The position numbers were made by a program, and so were the translations under genes. From positions 62,001 to 126,000 of the forward strand of contig NZ_VJYD01000009.1 of NCBI RefSeq assembly GCF_007341385.1: a stretch of DNA of 64,000 bases. The letters are read 5' to 3'. How positions within the stretch are numbered: the stretch's first letter is position 1; each line of letters starts with the position of its first letter. The DNA comes from Flavobacterium daemonense (GTDB lineage Bacteria > Bacteroidota > Bacteroidia > Flavobacteriales > Flavobacteriaceae). Below the pieces are notes generated by a model, which saw only the letters and a program-made list of their open reading frames with translations, had not been told where the DNA came from and searched no databases. Positions 27,119 to 35,285 of this stretch are shown here, one piece after another.

Positions 27119-27304
27119 ATGAAAGAGCAAAGTAATGAAAATAAATTAATCGAAGGTGAAGATTTTTACTATACGCCCGAAGGTTATAAATGCTTTACTG
27201 AAAAACATCATTTAAAAAGAGGTTATTGCTGCAAAAGCGGCTGTCGTCATTGTCCCTACGGTTTCGATAAACGAACAGGCGAAATAAGAAAGAAAGCTAA
27301 TTAG
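27119..27304 (+). CDS. DUF5522 small cysteine-rich protein
   Basis: A 61-residue protein of the DUF5522 family. The core is EGYKCFTEKHHLKRGYCC followed by KSGCRHCPYGFD. The conserved cysteines are C25, C37, C38, C42 and C45, and a CxxCPYG motif is typical for a metal or Fe-S-like site; this binding is inferred. The protein is soluble and small. The octad tract begins at 27299, overlapping its stop codon. Family assignment is good, function unknown. Confidence 0.85.
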   Translation: MKEQSNENKLIEGEDFYYTPEGYKCFTEKHHLKRGYCCKSGCRHCPYGFDKRTGEIRKKAN

Positions 27305-27659
27305 ATAATTTGAAAATGTGTCAATTAGATAGTTCAACAATCTAAAATCAACAATCTAAAATATCATATGGATATCCATTCACGAAAATTCAGGATTAAG
27401 ATCCACAAATCCTATCACAGGTCGGATATCCGCTATCCTTAGTTTTTTTTAATTAGAAAATGTACCAATGCGAGAATGTGTCAACTTGAAAATGAGATAA
27501 TGCAAATAATTCCAAATTCCAATTGCACTCAATTAAGCATTCGCGCATTTGAAGTTCCATTCAATCGAAATAATTTAAAAAACAAAAAATTAATCTGTTG
27601 TTAATCTAACCGCAATATCTTAGCATCTTAGATCCTCAGCATCTTAGAATCTTAAAAAA
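27299..27659. repeat. Periodic-tract and palindrome gap before hutU
   Basis: The gap is almost filled by periodic tracts. Six octads run from 27299 (AATTAGAT AATTTGAA, then AATGTGTC AATTAGAT), followed by heptads of the ATCTAAA type. Seven octads run from 27451 to 27506 (AATTAGAA AATGTACC AATGCGAG and on), and ATCTTAGC/ATCTTAGA octads end at the hutU start. Between them, 27368-27450 holds two palindromes and a hairpin with a T-run. No gene is seen. Confidence 0.6.
27368..27450 (+). other. Unexplained palindromic element ending in a terminator-like hairpin
   Basis: The palindrome ATGGATATCCAT (27368-27379) and a second GGATATCC palindrome (27423-27432) flank sequence with AGGATT and AAATCCT arms. 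The end reads GGATA-TCCGC-TATCC (27424-27438) followed closely by eight Ts. This could be the 3' end of a small RNA, or a degenerate copy of a mobile palindrome. The stem is short. Confidence 0.3.
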
Positions 27660-29636
27660 ATGACTTTCAAAGAACAAATACAGCAAGGAATTCCAAATAT
27701 ATTACCTCAAAAAAAGGACTACGATCCAGCAATTAATCATGCACCAAAACGAAAAGAAATTCTTTTGGCAGAAGAAAAAAAGCTGGCTTTAAAAAATGCT
27801 TTGCGCTATTTTGAGCCAAAACATCACGCCGAATTACTTCCTGAATTTTCAGAAGAATTAGAAAAATACGGGCGTATTTATATGTATCGCCTGCGTCCGG
27901 ATTACAGAATGTATGCGCGACCAATTGATGAATATCCTGGAAAATCATTGCAAGCGAAAGCGATTATGCACATGATTCAGAATAATCTGGATTATGCCGT
28001 GGCTCAGCATCCGCACGAGTTGATAACGTATGGAGGAAATGGTGCTGTTTTCCAAAATTGGGCCCAATATTTATTGACGATGCAATACTTGTCTGAAATG
28101 ACAGATGAGCAGACTTTAACAATGTATTCAGGTCATCCAATGGGATTATTTCCTTCGCATAAAGAAGCGCCAAGAGTTGTGGTTACAAACGGAATGGTGA
28201 TTCCAAATTATTCTAAACCGGACGATTGGGAAAAAATGAATGCGCTAGGAGTTTCACAATATGGTCAAATGACAGCCGGAAGTTATATGTACATTGGCCC
28301 ACAAGGAATCGTACATGGAACTACGATTACGGTTTTGAATGGTTTCAGAAAAATAAAACAAAATCCTGAAGGAAGTTTATTTGTAACTTCTGGATTGGGA
28401 GGAATGTCTGGCGCACAGCCAAAAGCCGGAAATATTGCAGGTTGTATTACGGTCTGCGCCGAAGTAAATCCGAAAATCACCAAAATCCGTCACGAGCAAG
28501 GATGGATTAATGAAGTCGTTACCTCAACAGACGAATTGGTTGCCAGAGTAGCTTTGGCGAAAGCCAATAAAGAAACCGTTTCGATTGCTTATTTAGGAAA
28601 TGTAGTTGATGTTTGGGAACGTTTTGATCAGGAAAATATCAAAATTGATTTGGGTTCAGATCAAACTTCGCTTCATAATCCTTGGGCTGGAGGTTATTAT
28701 CCTGTCGGAATTTCATTTGAAGATGCTAACAAAATGATGGCTGAAAATCCAGAACTATTCAAAGAAAAAGTTCAGGAAACACTTCGCCGTCATGCTGCAG
28801 CAATCAACAAACACACTGCAAAAGGAACGTACTTTTTTGATTACGGAAATGCCTTTTTACTTGAAGCTTCACGCGCTGGCGCTGATGTAATGGCCAAAAA
28901 TAATATCGATTTTAAATATCCGAGCTACGTTCAGGATATTATGGGACCAATGTGTTTTGATTACGGATTTGGTCCTTTCCGTTGGGTTTGTACCTCAGGA
29001 AAACCAGAAGATTTGCTGAAGACAGATGCCATTGCATGTGAAGTTTTAGAAAAAATGGCTGAAACGGCTCCAAATGAAATTCAGCAACAAATGCAGGACA
29101 ACATCAAATGGATTAAAGGCGCACAAGAAAATAAATTGGTCGTAGGTTCTCAAGCGAGAATTCTTTATGCCGATGCTGAAGGAAGAATCAAAATCGCAGA
29201 AGCTTTTAACCAAGCGATTGCAAAAGGCGAAATTGGCGCGGTTGTTTTAGGACGCGATCATCATGACGTTTCAGGAACTGATTCGCCTTATAGAGAGACT
29301 TCAAATATTTATGACGGTTCTCGTTTTACAGCCGATATGGCAATTCATAACGTGATTGGAGACAGCTTTAGAGGTGCAACTTGGGTTTCTATTCATAATG
29401 GCGGCGGCGTTGGCTGGGGAGAGGTTATAAACGGCGGATTTGGTATGGTTCTTGATGGTTCTACAGAGGCTTCAAAGCGTTTAGCATCAATGCTTTTTTG
29501 GGACGTCAACAACGGAATTTCAAGACGAAGCTGGGCTCGAAATGAAGGTGCTGTTTTTGCTATAAAAAGAGCAATGGAAGTTGAGCCTTTATTAAAAGTA
29601 ACTTTACCAAATATGGTAGATGAAAATCTGCTATAG
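27660..29636 (+). CDS. hutU: Urocanate hydratase
   Basis: A 658-residue urocanase, which adds water to urocanate to give imidazolone propionate in histidine breakdown, using a tightly bound NAD+. Family motifs are YGGNGAVFQNWAQYL, TSGLGGMSGAQPKAGNIAG and the NAD-site region DYGFGPFRWV. The length exceeds the common 550-560 residues and matches a longer variant that occurs in some Bacteroidota. No other hut gene is adjacent. The start at 27660 directly follows an octad tract; no Shine-Dalgarno is seen. Confidence 0.95.
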   Translation: MTFKEQIQQGIPNILPQKKDYDPAINHAPKRKEILLAEEKKLALKNALRYFEPKHHAELLPEFSEELEKYGRIYMYRLRPDYRMYARPIDEYPGKSLQAKAIMHMIQNNLDYAVAQHPHELITYGGNGAVFQNWAQYLLTMQYLSEMTDEQTLTMYSGHPMGLFPSHKEAPRVVVTNGMVIPNYSKPDDWEKMNALGVSQYGQMTAGSYMYIGPQGIVHGTTITVLNGFRKIKQNPEGSLFVTSGLGGMSGAQPKAGNIAGCITVCAEVNPKITKIRHEQGWINEVVTSTDELVARVALAKANKETVSIAYLGNVVDVWERFDQENIKIDLGSDQTSLHNPWAGGYYPVGISFEDANKMMAENPELFKEKVQETLRRHAAAINKHTAKGTYFFDYGNAFLLEASRAGADVMAKNNIDFKYPSYVQDIMGPMCFDYGFGPFRWVCTSGKPEDLLKTDAIACEVLEKMAETAPNEIQQQMQDNIKWIKGAQENKLVVGSQARILYADAEGRIKIAEAFNQAIAKGEIGAVVLGRDHHDVSGTDSPYRETSNIYDGSRFTADMAIHNVIGDSFRGATWVSIHNGGGVGWGEVINGGFGMVLDGSTEASKRLASMLFWDVNNGISRRSWARNEGAVFAIKRAMEVEPLLKVTLPNMVDENLL

Positions 29637-29673
29637 TTAGAGTTCACAAAAGTTTTGTCATAAAAACAAAATA

Positions 29674-29709
29674 TCATTCTGAGCTTGGTTTAGAGTTCGT
29701 TCAGAATGA
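29674..29709. repeat. Inverted repeat after hutU
   Basis: TCATTCTGA (29674-29682) pairs with TCAGAATGA (29701-29709). It is related in sequence to the larger GTCATTTCG palindromes but much shorter. Confidence 0.5.
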
Positions 29710-29742
29710 CAAAAAAAGCCAAGAACATTAAACATTAAACAT

Positions 29743-30291
29743 ATGAAAACATTCAAATTAATTCCGATTTTTTTGCTTTTGATACTTGCAGCATCATGCG
29801 ACACGGTAAGTGCTTACTCTGATTATGACAAAACGGTTGATTTCACGCCTTATAAAACATACGCCTATTTTAAACCCGGAATTGATAAGGTCGAGATTTC
29901 TGATTTGGATAAAAAAAGAATCCTGAAAGCAATAGACGATCAAATGGCAGCAAAAGGCTTTACCAAAAGCGAAGATCCTGATGTATTGATAAATATTTTC
30001 ACGAAAGCAAAAGAACAAGTTAATATAAGTCAATACTATGCTGGATACGGTTACGGATGGGGCTACGGCTGGGGATGGGGTTACAGCCCTTATATGTATG
30101 GAGGAACATCGGTTTCAAGATATACTGAGGGAACTTTATTCATTGATATAATTGATGCTAAGAAGAAAGAAATGATCTGGCAAGGTCAAGGTATTGGTAC
30201 TTTGTACAAAAACATAGACAAAAAAGATGCTCGAATTACTGAGTTTGTGACCAAAATTTTAGCACAATATCCGCCAGTAGTTAAAAAATAG
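29743..30291 (+). CDS. DUF4136 lipoprotein
   Basis: A 182-residue lipoprotein with lipobox LAASC (C19). The mature part fits DUF4136: a segment with SDYDKTVDFTPYKTYAYF, then a middle with KSEDPDVLINI and a glycine/tryptophan-rich YGYGWGYGWGWGY stretch at about 104-116. The end contains GTLFIDIIDAKKKEMIWQG. Such proteins are found at the outer membrane of Bacteroidota; function is not known. It precedes the ilvA leader by 100 bases, and that leader appears to have its own promoter. Confidence 0.85.
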   Translation: MKTFKLIPIFLLLILAASCDTVSAYSDYDKTVDFTPYKTYAYFKPGIDKVEISDLDKKRILKAIDDQMAAKGFTKSEDPDVLINIFTKAKEQVNISQYYAGYGYGWGYGWGWGYSPYMYGGTSVSRYTEGTLFIDIIDAKKKEMIWQGQGIGTLYKNIDKKDARITEFVTKILAQYPPVVKK

Positions 30292-30339
30292 TTCTCAGTT
30301 ACAATTGTTCGTTTTGAGATTTTTATTAAACTTAAAATG

Positions 30340-30374
30340 TTGTGAACTATTTTCAGAAATAATTAATACATTTG
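30340..30374 (+). promoter_or_regulatory. Candidate promoter of the ilvA leader
   Basis: TACATTTG (30367-30374) matches TAnnTTTG, 18 bases before the leader start. A TTG at 30340-30342 lies 24 bases upstream, a somewhat long spacing. Confidence 0.5.
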
Positions 30375-30391
30375 CTTTTCAAACAAGAAAA

Positions 30392-30451
30392 ATGAAAAAC
30401 TTTAATAACATTTTTATCGCTATTATCAGCATTATTGCAATTCAGCAGTGA
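30392..30451 (+). CDS. Isoleucine-rich leader peptide of ilvA
   Basis: A 19-codon ORF encoding MKNFNNIFIAIISIIAIQQ, with seven isoleucines. It is followed by an intrinsic terminator before ilvA, the first step of isoleucine synthesis. GAGGT (30456-30460), just after the leader stop, can pair with ACCTC (30493-30497), the left arm of the terminator, giving an antiterminator. ATAACA inside the leader (30405-30410) could pair with TGTTAT (30460-30465), protecting the terminator. This is the layout of classical translation-coupled attenuation: stalling at scarce Ile codons would free the antiterminator. The mechanism is inferred from sequence only. Confidence 0.8.
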   Translation: MKNFNNIFIAIISIIAIQQ

Positions 30452-30491
30452 TGGCGAGGTGTTATATAAGTAAGTAAAATATATTTTATAG

Positions 30492-30516
30492 AACCTCCCA
30501 AAACGGGAGGTTTTTT
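30492..30516 (+). terminator. Attenuator terminator before ilvA
   Basis: AACCTCCC (30492-30499), loop AAAAC, GGGAGGTT (30505-30512), then a T-run. It is inside the leader transcript, 120 bases before the ilvA coding region. Confidence 0.9.
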
Positions 30517-30537
30517 ATTTTAAGAAATAATTAAATG

Positions 30538-30622
30538 TTGCCACGAATTACACAAATTAACACGAATTATTTTTTCCTGAAAGACGAGAAAAATTAGTGC
30601 TAATTTGTGTAATTCGTGGCAA
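30538..30622. repeat. Palindromic element upstream of ilvA
   Basis: A perfect 22-bp inverted repeat: left arm 30538-30559 starts TTGCCACGAATTACACAAAT, right arm 30601-30622 is its reverse complement, with 41 bases between. The outer end GCCACGAATT is shared with the element at 38034-38159. It lies between the attenuator and the ilvA start. Confidence 0.8.
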
Positions 30623-30636
30623 GAAAACAAAACATC

Positions 30637-31881
30637 ATGAGTTTATTCAACGAAGTACTGAACGCAAAAAAGCAACTTGAAAATGTCGTTGCCGCAACGC
30701 CTTTGACCCAAAATTTAAATCTTTCAGACGAATTTAAATCGACGATTTTATTAAAAAGAGAAGATCTGCAAATCGTTCGTTCTTATAAAATCAGAGGCGC
30801 TTACAACAAGATTTCATCGCTGAACGAAAAAGAAAAAGCACATGGAATTGTTTGTGCCAGCGCAGGAAATCACGCACAAGGCGTAGCTTATTCTTGCAAT
30901 CTTTTAAAAATAAAAGGCAAAATCTACATGCCAAAAACAACTCCGAAGCAAAAAGTAAAACAAGTACAATTGTTTGGAAAATCATTTGTTGAAATTGTTT
31001 TAACTGGAGATACTTTTGATGATGCCTACGCCTCTGCAACTGCAGATGCCATAAAAAATCACAAAACATTTATTCATCCTTTTGACGACCAAAAAGTAAT
31101 TGCCGGACAAGGAACTGTTGGTCTAGAAATTTTGGAAAACTTCAAAGAACCAATCGATTATGTTTTTGTCCCAATTGGCGGTGGCGGGCTAGCTTCTGGA
31201 TTATCTGAAGTTTTTAAGCATTTGAGTCCGAATACGAAAATCATCGGTGTTGAACCAAAAGGTGCTCCTTCGATGAAAACTTCAATCAGAGAAAACAAAA
31301 ATACGGCACTAAAAACAATCGATAAATTTGTTGACGGCGCAGCAGTAAAGCAAGTCGGTGATATGACTTTTGAAATCTGCAAAGACAACTTGGAAGATAT
31401 TATTTTGGTTCCCGAAGGAAAAGTCTGCACGACAATTTTACGATTGTATAACGAAGAAGCAATGGTAGTTGAGCCAGCAGGCGCTTTGACAATTGCGGCT
31501 TTGGATTTTTACAAAGATAAAATCAAAGGAAAAAATGTGGTTTGTATTGTCAGCGGAAGCAATAATGATATTGAAAGAACTGCCGAAATTAAAGAACGTT
31601 CACTTCTTTACGAAGGTTTGATGCACTATTTTATGATTCAGTTTCCGCAGCGTCCCGGAGCTTTAAAAGAATTTGTAAATAATATTTTAGGCCCAGATGA
31701 TGATATCACTTATTTTCAGTTTCATAAAAAAAACAATCGCGAGGTAGGTTCCGTTGTGGTTGGGTTGGAATTAAAAAACAAGAAAGATATCATGAATATC
31801 AAATTGAATATGACCAAAAATGGTTTTGAATTTCAATATTTAAACGATAATCAAGATTTATTTACACAATTAATTGGATAA
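30637..31881 (+). CDS. ilvA: Threonine ammonia-lyase (threonine dehydratase), biosynthetic
   Basis: A threonine dehydratase that turns threonine into 2-oxobutyrate and ammonia, the first committed step of isoleucine synthesis. With the ATG at 30637 it has 414 residues; a GTG at 30616 would add seven residues but sits inside a repeat. PLP lysine K51 is in SYKIRGAYNK, and the phosphate loop is GGGGLASG. Residues from about 330 (YFMIQFPQRPGALKEFV) form an ACT-like regulatory domain, so feedback by isoleucine is expected. The leader and attenuator upstream point to repression when isoleucine is plentiful. Confidence 0.95.
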   Translation: MSLFNEVLNAKKQLENVVAATPLTQNLNLSDEFKSTILLKREDLQIVRSYKIRGAYNKISSLNEKEKAHGIVCASAGNHAQGVAYSCNLLKIKGKIYMPKTTPKQKVKQVQLFGKSFVEIVLTGDTFDDAYASATADAIKNHKTFIHPFDDQKVIAGQGTVGLEILENFKEPIDYVFVPIGGGGLASGLSEVFKHLSPNTKIIGVEPKGAPSMKTSIRENKNTALKTIDKFVDGAAVKQVGDMTFEICKDNLEDIILVPEGKVCTTILRLYNEEAMVVEPAGALTIAALDFYKDKIKGKNVVCIVSGSNNDIERTAEIKERSLLYEGLMHYFMIQFPQRPGALKEFVNNILGPDDDITYFQFHKKNNREVGSVVVGLELKNKKDIMNIKLNMTKNGFEFQYLNDNQDLFTQLIG

Positions 31882-31917
31882 AAAAAGGCTGTCTATTAAC
31901 CGTAGACAGCCTTTTAA
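31881..31917. terminator. Terminator shared by ilvA and the GH30 gene
   Basis: GGCTGTCTA (31887-31895) pairs with TAGACAGCC (31903-31911), with an A-run before and a T-run after. The two genes converge here. Confidence 0.9.
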
Positions 31918-31958
31918 AATCAAATATAAAATTACTAATTGAATTCTAGATTTGTAAT

Positions 31959-34364
31959 TTATTGTTTCAGCACTTTTCTAGAATAAGTTCCCGTGCTGTC
32001 ATTTACTCGTACGACATAAATTCCTTTTGGCAATCTTGAAATCTCAATTTCAGCCTGACTTCCTTCAAAATTTACGTTTTTCTTCAAAACACTTTGACCC
32101 TCAACAGAGAAAATTTCAAGGCTAGCATTTCCTTTATGATTGGTATCAATTTTTAAATAATCATTTGACGAATTAATAAAAATCGTCATATCATTTGGAC
32201 TTTCTTCTTCTGCCGAAACAGTCTGAACCAAAGCTTTTTTTGCCGTTGATTCTACCTGAACAAATTGCCATTGCTGGTTTAGTCCGCCAGTATAATCCCA
32301 AACCTGAATATTTGCTCCATTTGCTGTAGAAACATTTTCGACATCAAGGGATTTACCCGTATTTACATTGATAATTTTATAATATCCTCCAGTCAAACTT
32401 GAAACTGTCCATTTAAATTCATTTGAATTAGAAAAAGTTCTTTGTTGTATTTTCAGTCCATTTGTCGTTCCGTTATTCTCAACCGCAAGATACATTCCTG
32501 TTGACTTTACAATGATGTAGTAATTGCCGCTTCCGTCAGAAACAAATTTCCATCTTTGATTGCTTCCTCCTCCATTTGTGACATCGTATTGCTGAATTCT
32601 TCCACCGCTACTTGTAGAATTATCGGCAACATCTAGACCTTTGTTGCTGTTTCTTGAAAGTATATTATAGTATCCCGGAAATCCCGTTGACGAAGCATTT
32701 ACTGTAATTGCACTTGTTGCCGTTTTAGCTCCATCAACCGTTGTAACCGTAATTGTAGCGTTTCCTGCCGCGACTCCCGTTACTAAACCGTTTGAATTGA
32801 CAGTTGCTACCGAAGTATTGCTTGAACTCCAATTTACCGACGTATTTGTCGCATTACTAGGAGAAACTGTTGCTGTCAATTGCTGTGTTTGTCCTGCCGT
32901 AATTGTTGCAGAAGTTGGATTTACACTCACTCCCGTTACAGCAACTGGGCTTCCTGAGCCCCATGTAAATGTAACTGCTGAAGAACCCGGAACCGCATAA
33001 TTAAATGCTGATGATCCTGAAATCACTTTTATAGTATTTGATGAGCCAGAAGTATTGTAAAGCACAAGAGCAATAGATCCGTCAGGGTTTTTAAATCCAA
33101 CCGACAATATGCTTCCGCTTGTGCTAGAAGAACTGATTCTTACTGCCCCCGGTTTCACATATTTAGAAATTTGGCCGATAATATAGTAGGCAACGTTTTT
33201 AGTATAACTTGTACTGCTATTTACCGTCACAGCTCCTAAACAGGTATTACAACCTCCCGGAGTATGCGGTCCTATACTTGAATTATTTGCAGCATTCCAT
33301 TCTAAAACTGTTTTTGCCCAGTTGTTTGTACTGCCAATCACAACATTTTGCATGTGCCAACCAAAATCGCCGCTGAAGCTTCCTCCAGAACCTGTGTATT
33401 GTTCTGTGAAATAAACGTTTTTATTAGTTTGCGTTCTTACGGTTGACATTGCAGAGATATTTCCTAAATATAAATGAAACGCTGCACCGTCAACATAACT
33501 GCTGTTGTTTAAAACATCAATTGGATAAGCTGTATTATCGCAATTGTGATCAAAAGCAATAATTTTAACACCACCATATCCAGCAGCAGCCAATTGTGGT
33601 CCAAGTTGCTGATTAATAAAATTCTTTTGTTCTGTAGAATTCATCAGCATACTTGGCTCGTTGTTTGGATTTTCAGGTTCGTTTTGTGGTGTGATTGCCC
33701 AAATCGAAATTCCTTGCGCTTGCATTGCTGCAATATACTTTACAAAATATTTAGCATAAGCCGCATAATATTGTGTCTGCAAACTTCCTCCAACCCAAGA
33801 CCCGTTGGTTTTCATCCAGCGAGGAGGCGACCAAGGTGTTGCTAGAATTTTTATATTTGGGTTGATCAGCTGAATTTTTTTGATAATCGGAATCAAATAG
33901 GTTAAATCTGGGCCGTTTAGGCTAAAATTATTCATATTTGTATCTCCTGAAGTTTCATTATAACTATAAGAAGAACTGCTTAAATCTGAAGCTCCTATAC
34001 TAATACGGATTACATTTGCGTTTAAACCAGTATTCGGATTATACAAATCATTTAATAATTGATTTTGCTGCGTTGCCGCCATTCCGCTAATCACTTCGGC
34101 ACTACCTTCTGTAAGCGTATAACCGAAGCCTTCCATGGTTTGATAGGTTGTTCCCGCATTAACGGTTACTGTAGAAGGATTGGTTCCAGAATTTGTCCCG
34201 AAACTTACAGTTGCCTGTTGCTGTAGTAATTTGGTTTGATCGCTAGATGTTATAAATGGCGTGACCGTTTGGGCATTCGTTTTTGTAATAAGCAAAAACA
34301 GCATCATGAAACATAATGCTCTTGTTATTACTCGGTTTGTAGGTTTTTGAGTAGTTTTGTGCAT
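31959..34364 (-). CDS. Secreted GH30 glycosidase with Ig-like, ricin-type and T9SS domains
   Basis: An 801-residue secreted hydrolase. A signal peptide (to about residue 31) precedes a GH30 catalytic domain at about 55-465, with acid/base E229 in ITPQNEPE and nucleophile E321 in YFTEQYTG. Next are a Big_2 bacterial Ig-like domain (about 475-555, VTGVSVNPTSATITAG), a ricin-type beta-trefoil carbohydrate-binding domain (about 560-700) and a T9SS type A sorting tail (about 725-801, ending YSRKVLKQ). GH30 enzymes attack beta-glucans, beta-xylans or glucosylceramide; the substrate is not visible. It is probably exported to the surface or medium through type IX secretion. Confidence 0.94.
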   Translation of the reverse strand: MHKTTQKPTNRVITRALCFMMLFLLITKTNAQTVTPFITSSDQTKLLQQQATVSFGTNSGTNPSTVTVNAGTTYQTMEGFGYTLTEGSAEVISGMAATQQNQLLNDLYNPNTGLNANVIRISIGASDLSSSSYSYNETSGDTNMNNFSLNGPDLTYLIPIIKKIQLINPNIKILATPWSPPRWMKTNGSWVGGSLQTQYYAAYAKYFVKYIAAMQAQGISIWAITPQNEPENPNNEPSMLMNSTEQKNFINQQLGPQLAAAGYGGVKIIAFDHNCDNTAYPIDVLNNSSYVDGAAFHLYLGNISAMSTVRTQTNKNVYFTEQYTGSGGSFSGDFGWHMQNVVIGSTNNWAKTVLEWNAANNSSIGPHTPGGCNTCLGAVTVNSSTSYTKNVAYYIIGQISKYVKPGAVRISSSSTSGSILSVGFKNPDGSIALVLYNTSGSSNTIKVISGSSAFNYAVPGSSAVTFTWGSGSPVAVTGVSVNPTSATITAGQTQQLTATVSPSNATNTSVNWSSSNTSVATVNSNGLVTGVAAGNATITVTTVDGAKTATSAITVNASSTGFPGYYNILSRNSNKGLDVADNSTSSGGRIQQYDVTNGGGSNQRWKFVSDGSGNYYIIVKSTGMYLAVENNGTTNGLKIQQRTFSNSNEFKWTVSSLTGGYYKIINVNTGKSLDVENVSTANGANIQVWDYTGGLNQQWQFVQVESTAKKALVQTVSAEEESPNDMTIFINSSNDYLKIDTNHKGNASLEIFSVEGQSVLKKNVNFEGSQAEIEISRLPKGIYVVRVNDSTGTYSRKVLKQ

Positions 34365-34670
34365 TTTTTGTGGTTTTTGAGGTTTGTTGATAGTTAAATT
34401 TTTCTCATTTTATTATGATTATTTTTATAAAAACGCATTAAAATTATATCAATTTTCACGAAATCGATATAATTAAAACTTTACAAATACACATCATTTG
34501 TAAAATTTACCTTAACAAAAACTTATCCATTAAAAACATAACTAATTGATTATCAAAAACAAAATACAGATAAAAGCACAAAAAATCTTACTTTTAAATT
34601 TCATTACATTTTTATCATCATTCTTAAAGCCGATTTAATTGTGTTGCGGACTAAAAAATCTACTTGTTAA

Positions 34671-34684
34671 ATGACAAATGTCAT
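34671..34684. promoter_or_regulatory. Crp/Fnr-type operator candidate
   Basis: ATGACA-AA-TGTCAT, a perfect dyad with core TGAC-N4-GTCA, which is typical of sites of Crp/Fnr family regulators such as HcpR or Fnr. Its centre is about 44 bases before the predicted start point of the globin transcript (taken near 34722), where such activators often bind. Confidence 0.5.
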
Positions 34685-34707
34685 AGAAATAAGAAGGACT
34701 TAAATCG

Positions 34708-34715
34708 TATTTTTG
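34708..34715 (+). promoter_or_regulatory. Globin gene -7 element
   Basis: TATTTTTG matches TAnnTTTG, with the start codon 24 bases downstream. No TTG lies at the usual -33 distance, as expected for an activator-dependent promoter. Confidence 0.55.
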
Positions 34716-34738
34716 CAATTCACATTTAGAAACAAAAA

Positions 34739-35149
34739 ATGGACGCGCTTAAAGATATTTCGACGATAGAAGACATCAAACAAATGGTTAATAGTTTTTA
34801 CGATAATGTTCGGAAAGACGATCTTATAGGACCCATTTTTAACGATAAACTTCAAGATCGTTGGGAACCGCATTTACAGAAAATGTATGGTTTCTGGCAG
34901 ACTATTTTATTCGATGTTCGTGCCTATTCTGGAACTCCTTTTCCTCCTCACAAACAATTACCGGTCGATAAAACGCATTTTGACCGCTGGATCGAAATTT
35001 TCAACTCAACAATTGACAAGCAATTTGCTGGTCCAGTAACGGAAGAGGCTAAAATGCGCGCCACCAATATGGCTTTTATGTTCAATCATAAAATTGAATA
35101 TTTTAGAAATGCCGAGAATGAATTACGAAATTCCATCAAAAAGCCATAA
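34739..35149 (+). CDS. Group III truncated hemoglobin
   Basis: A 136-residue single-domain globin of the truncated, group III (trHbP) type. The proximal histidine is probably H80 in DKTHFDRWIEIF, the B10 tyrosine Y21 in VNSFYDNVRKDD, and WQTILFDVRAYSG is typical of the group. Such globins bind oxygen and nitric oxide and are linked to microaerobic growth and NO defence. A predicted Crp/Fnr-type site lies upstream. It precedes the aromatic hydroxylase gene on the same strand by 136 bases; an oxygen-related link is possible but unproven. Confidence 0.9.
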   Translation: MDALKDISTIEDIKQMVNSFYDNVRKDDLIGPIFNDKLQDRWEPHLQKMYGFWQTILFDVRAYSGTPFPPHKQLPVDKTHFDRWIEIFNSTIDKQFAGPVTEEAKMRATNMAFMFNHKIEYFRNAENELRNSIKKP

Positions 35150-35285
35150 AAATCTAAATTACGCAAATCATCAAAATCTATAAAAACGCAATAAAACATA
35201 CTTTCGAATAAAAAATTTGTGATGAATAGCAAAAATTAGCGGTCTAAATTCGTAATTTTACATTCTAACTCACAAAGTTTTCGAA

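Larger units (their letters stand above)
30292..30636. other. Leader region between the DUF4136 gene and ilvA
   Basis: This gap holds the ilvA control region: a promoter, an isoleucine-rich leader ORF (30392-30451), an intrinsic terminator (30492-30516), and a long palindrome (30538-30622). The GTG at 30616 could extend ilvA upstream but lies in the palindrome. Confidence 0.7.
34365..34738. other. Divergent promoter region between GH30 and globin genes
   Basis: Very AT-rich. The globin side carries a 14-bp palindrome (34671-34684) and a -7 element (34708-34715). For the GH30 gene I found no convincing promoter. No gene or strong hairpin is seen in the rest. Confidence 0.45.

Noticed and set aside
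30616-30636. GTG start of ilvA adding seven residues
   Set aside because: The GTG lies inside the right arm of the palindrome, while the ATG at 30637 gives the normal N-terminus.
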